Below, piece by piece: positions 5,494-5,496 of a stretch of 5,496 nucleotides of DNA. Position 1 is the stretch's first letter; every line of letters starts with the position of its first letter. The notes beneath the pieces were generated by a model, which saw nothing but the letters and a program-made list of their open reading frames with translations, was not told the origin of the DNA and ran no database searches. Position numbers and translations under genes: made by a program. Location: assembly GCA_040757115.1 (NCBI GenBank), contig JBFLYA010000249.1:1-5496 (forward strand), given 5' to 3'. The DNA is from a bacterium (GTDB lineage: Bacteria > UBA9089 > CG2-30-40-21 > SBAY01).

Positions 5494-5496
5494 ATT

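Overview
The window looks like an AT-rich chromosomal segment of a Gram-negative (diderm) bacterium. It encodes an LptD/OstA-type outer-membrane LPS-assembly protein, a lipoprotein with a lipobox, and tRNAs with encoded CCA ends. I cannot name the taxon from sequence alone. The many short dispersed repeat types (GGGGTCAGACC, CGCAAAGACGCAAAG, TTGGTAA, CGAAAAA) resemble repeat-rich genomes of uncultured candidate phyla, but that is only an impression. Every recognisable gene lies on the minus strand.

Layout in transcription order, from high to low coordinates. At 5291-5496 there is a repeat-rich leader. lptD is at 3389-5290. Directly behind its stop, a complete promoter and ribosome binding site drive a broken retropepsin-like (clan AA) aspartic protease gene (3241-3333). 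That gene has an amber codon at position 5 and is cut just after its DTGA active-site motif by a 260-bp nested palindrome (2985-3244). Then follow about 220 bp of repeat debris, tRNA-Pro(UGG) at 2687-2765 and tRNA-Arg(UCU) at 2471-2546.

Next is a decayed osmotic-stress operon: the last third of a trehalose-6-phosphate synthase (otsA, 2063-2353), an intact MscS-type mechanosensitive channel (1021-2049), and the first 24 codons of what appears to be a trehalose-phosphatase (otsB, 937-1011). Both trehalose genes end at copies of a GGGGTC repeat. On the other side of the central repeat hairpin (843-930) lies a fragment of a Big_5/SbsA-like surface-protein domain (690-848). The window ends with a small HEAT-repeat lipoprotein gene (45-617) behind a near-consensus sigma-70 promoter.

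I found no new multi-gene system. The notable pattern is that four gene remnants each stop at a copy of a mobile-looking repeat. Two of these remnants, otsB and the protease, are too short to appear as ordinary ORFs. Together they suggest that a trehalose synthesis plus mechanosensitive-channel operon has been dismantled and only the channel retained. A misassembly at multi-copy repeats is the main competing explanation.
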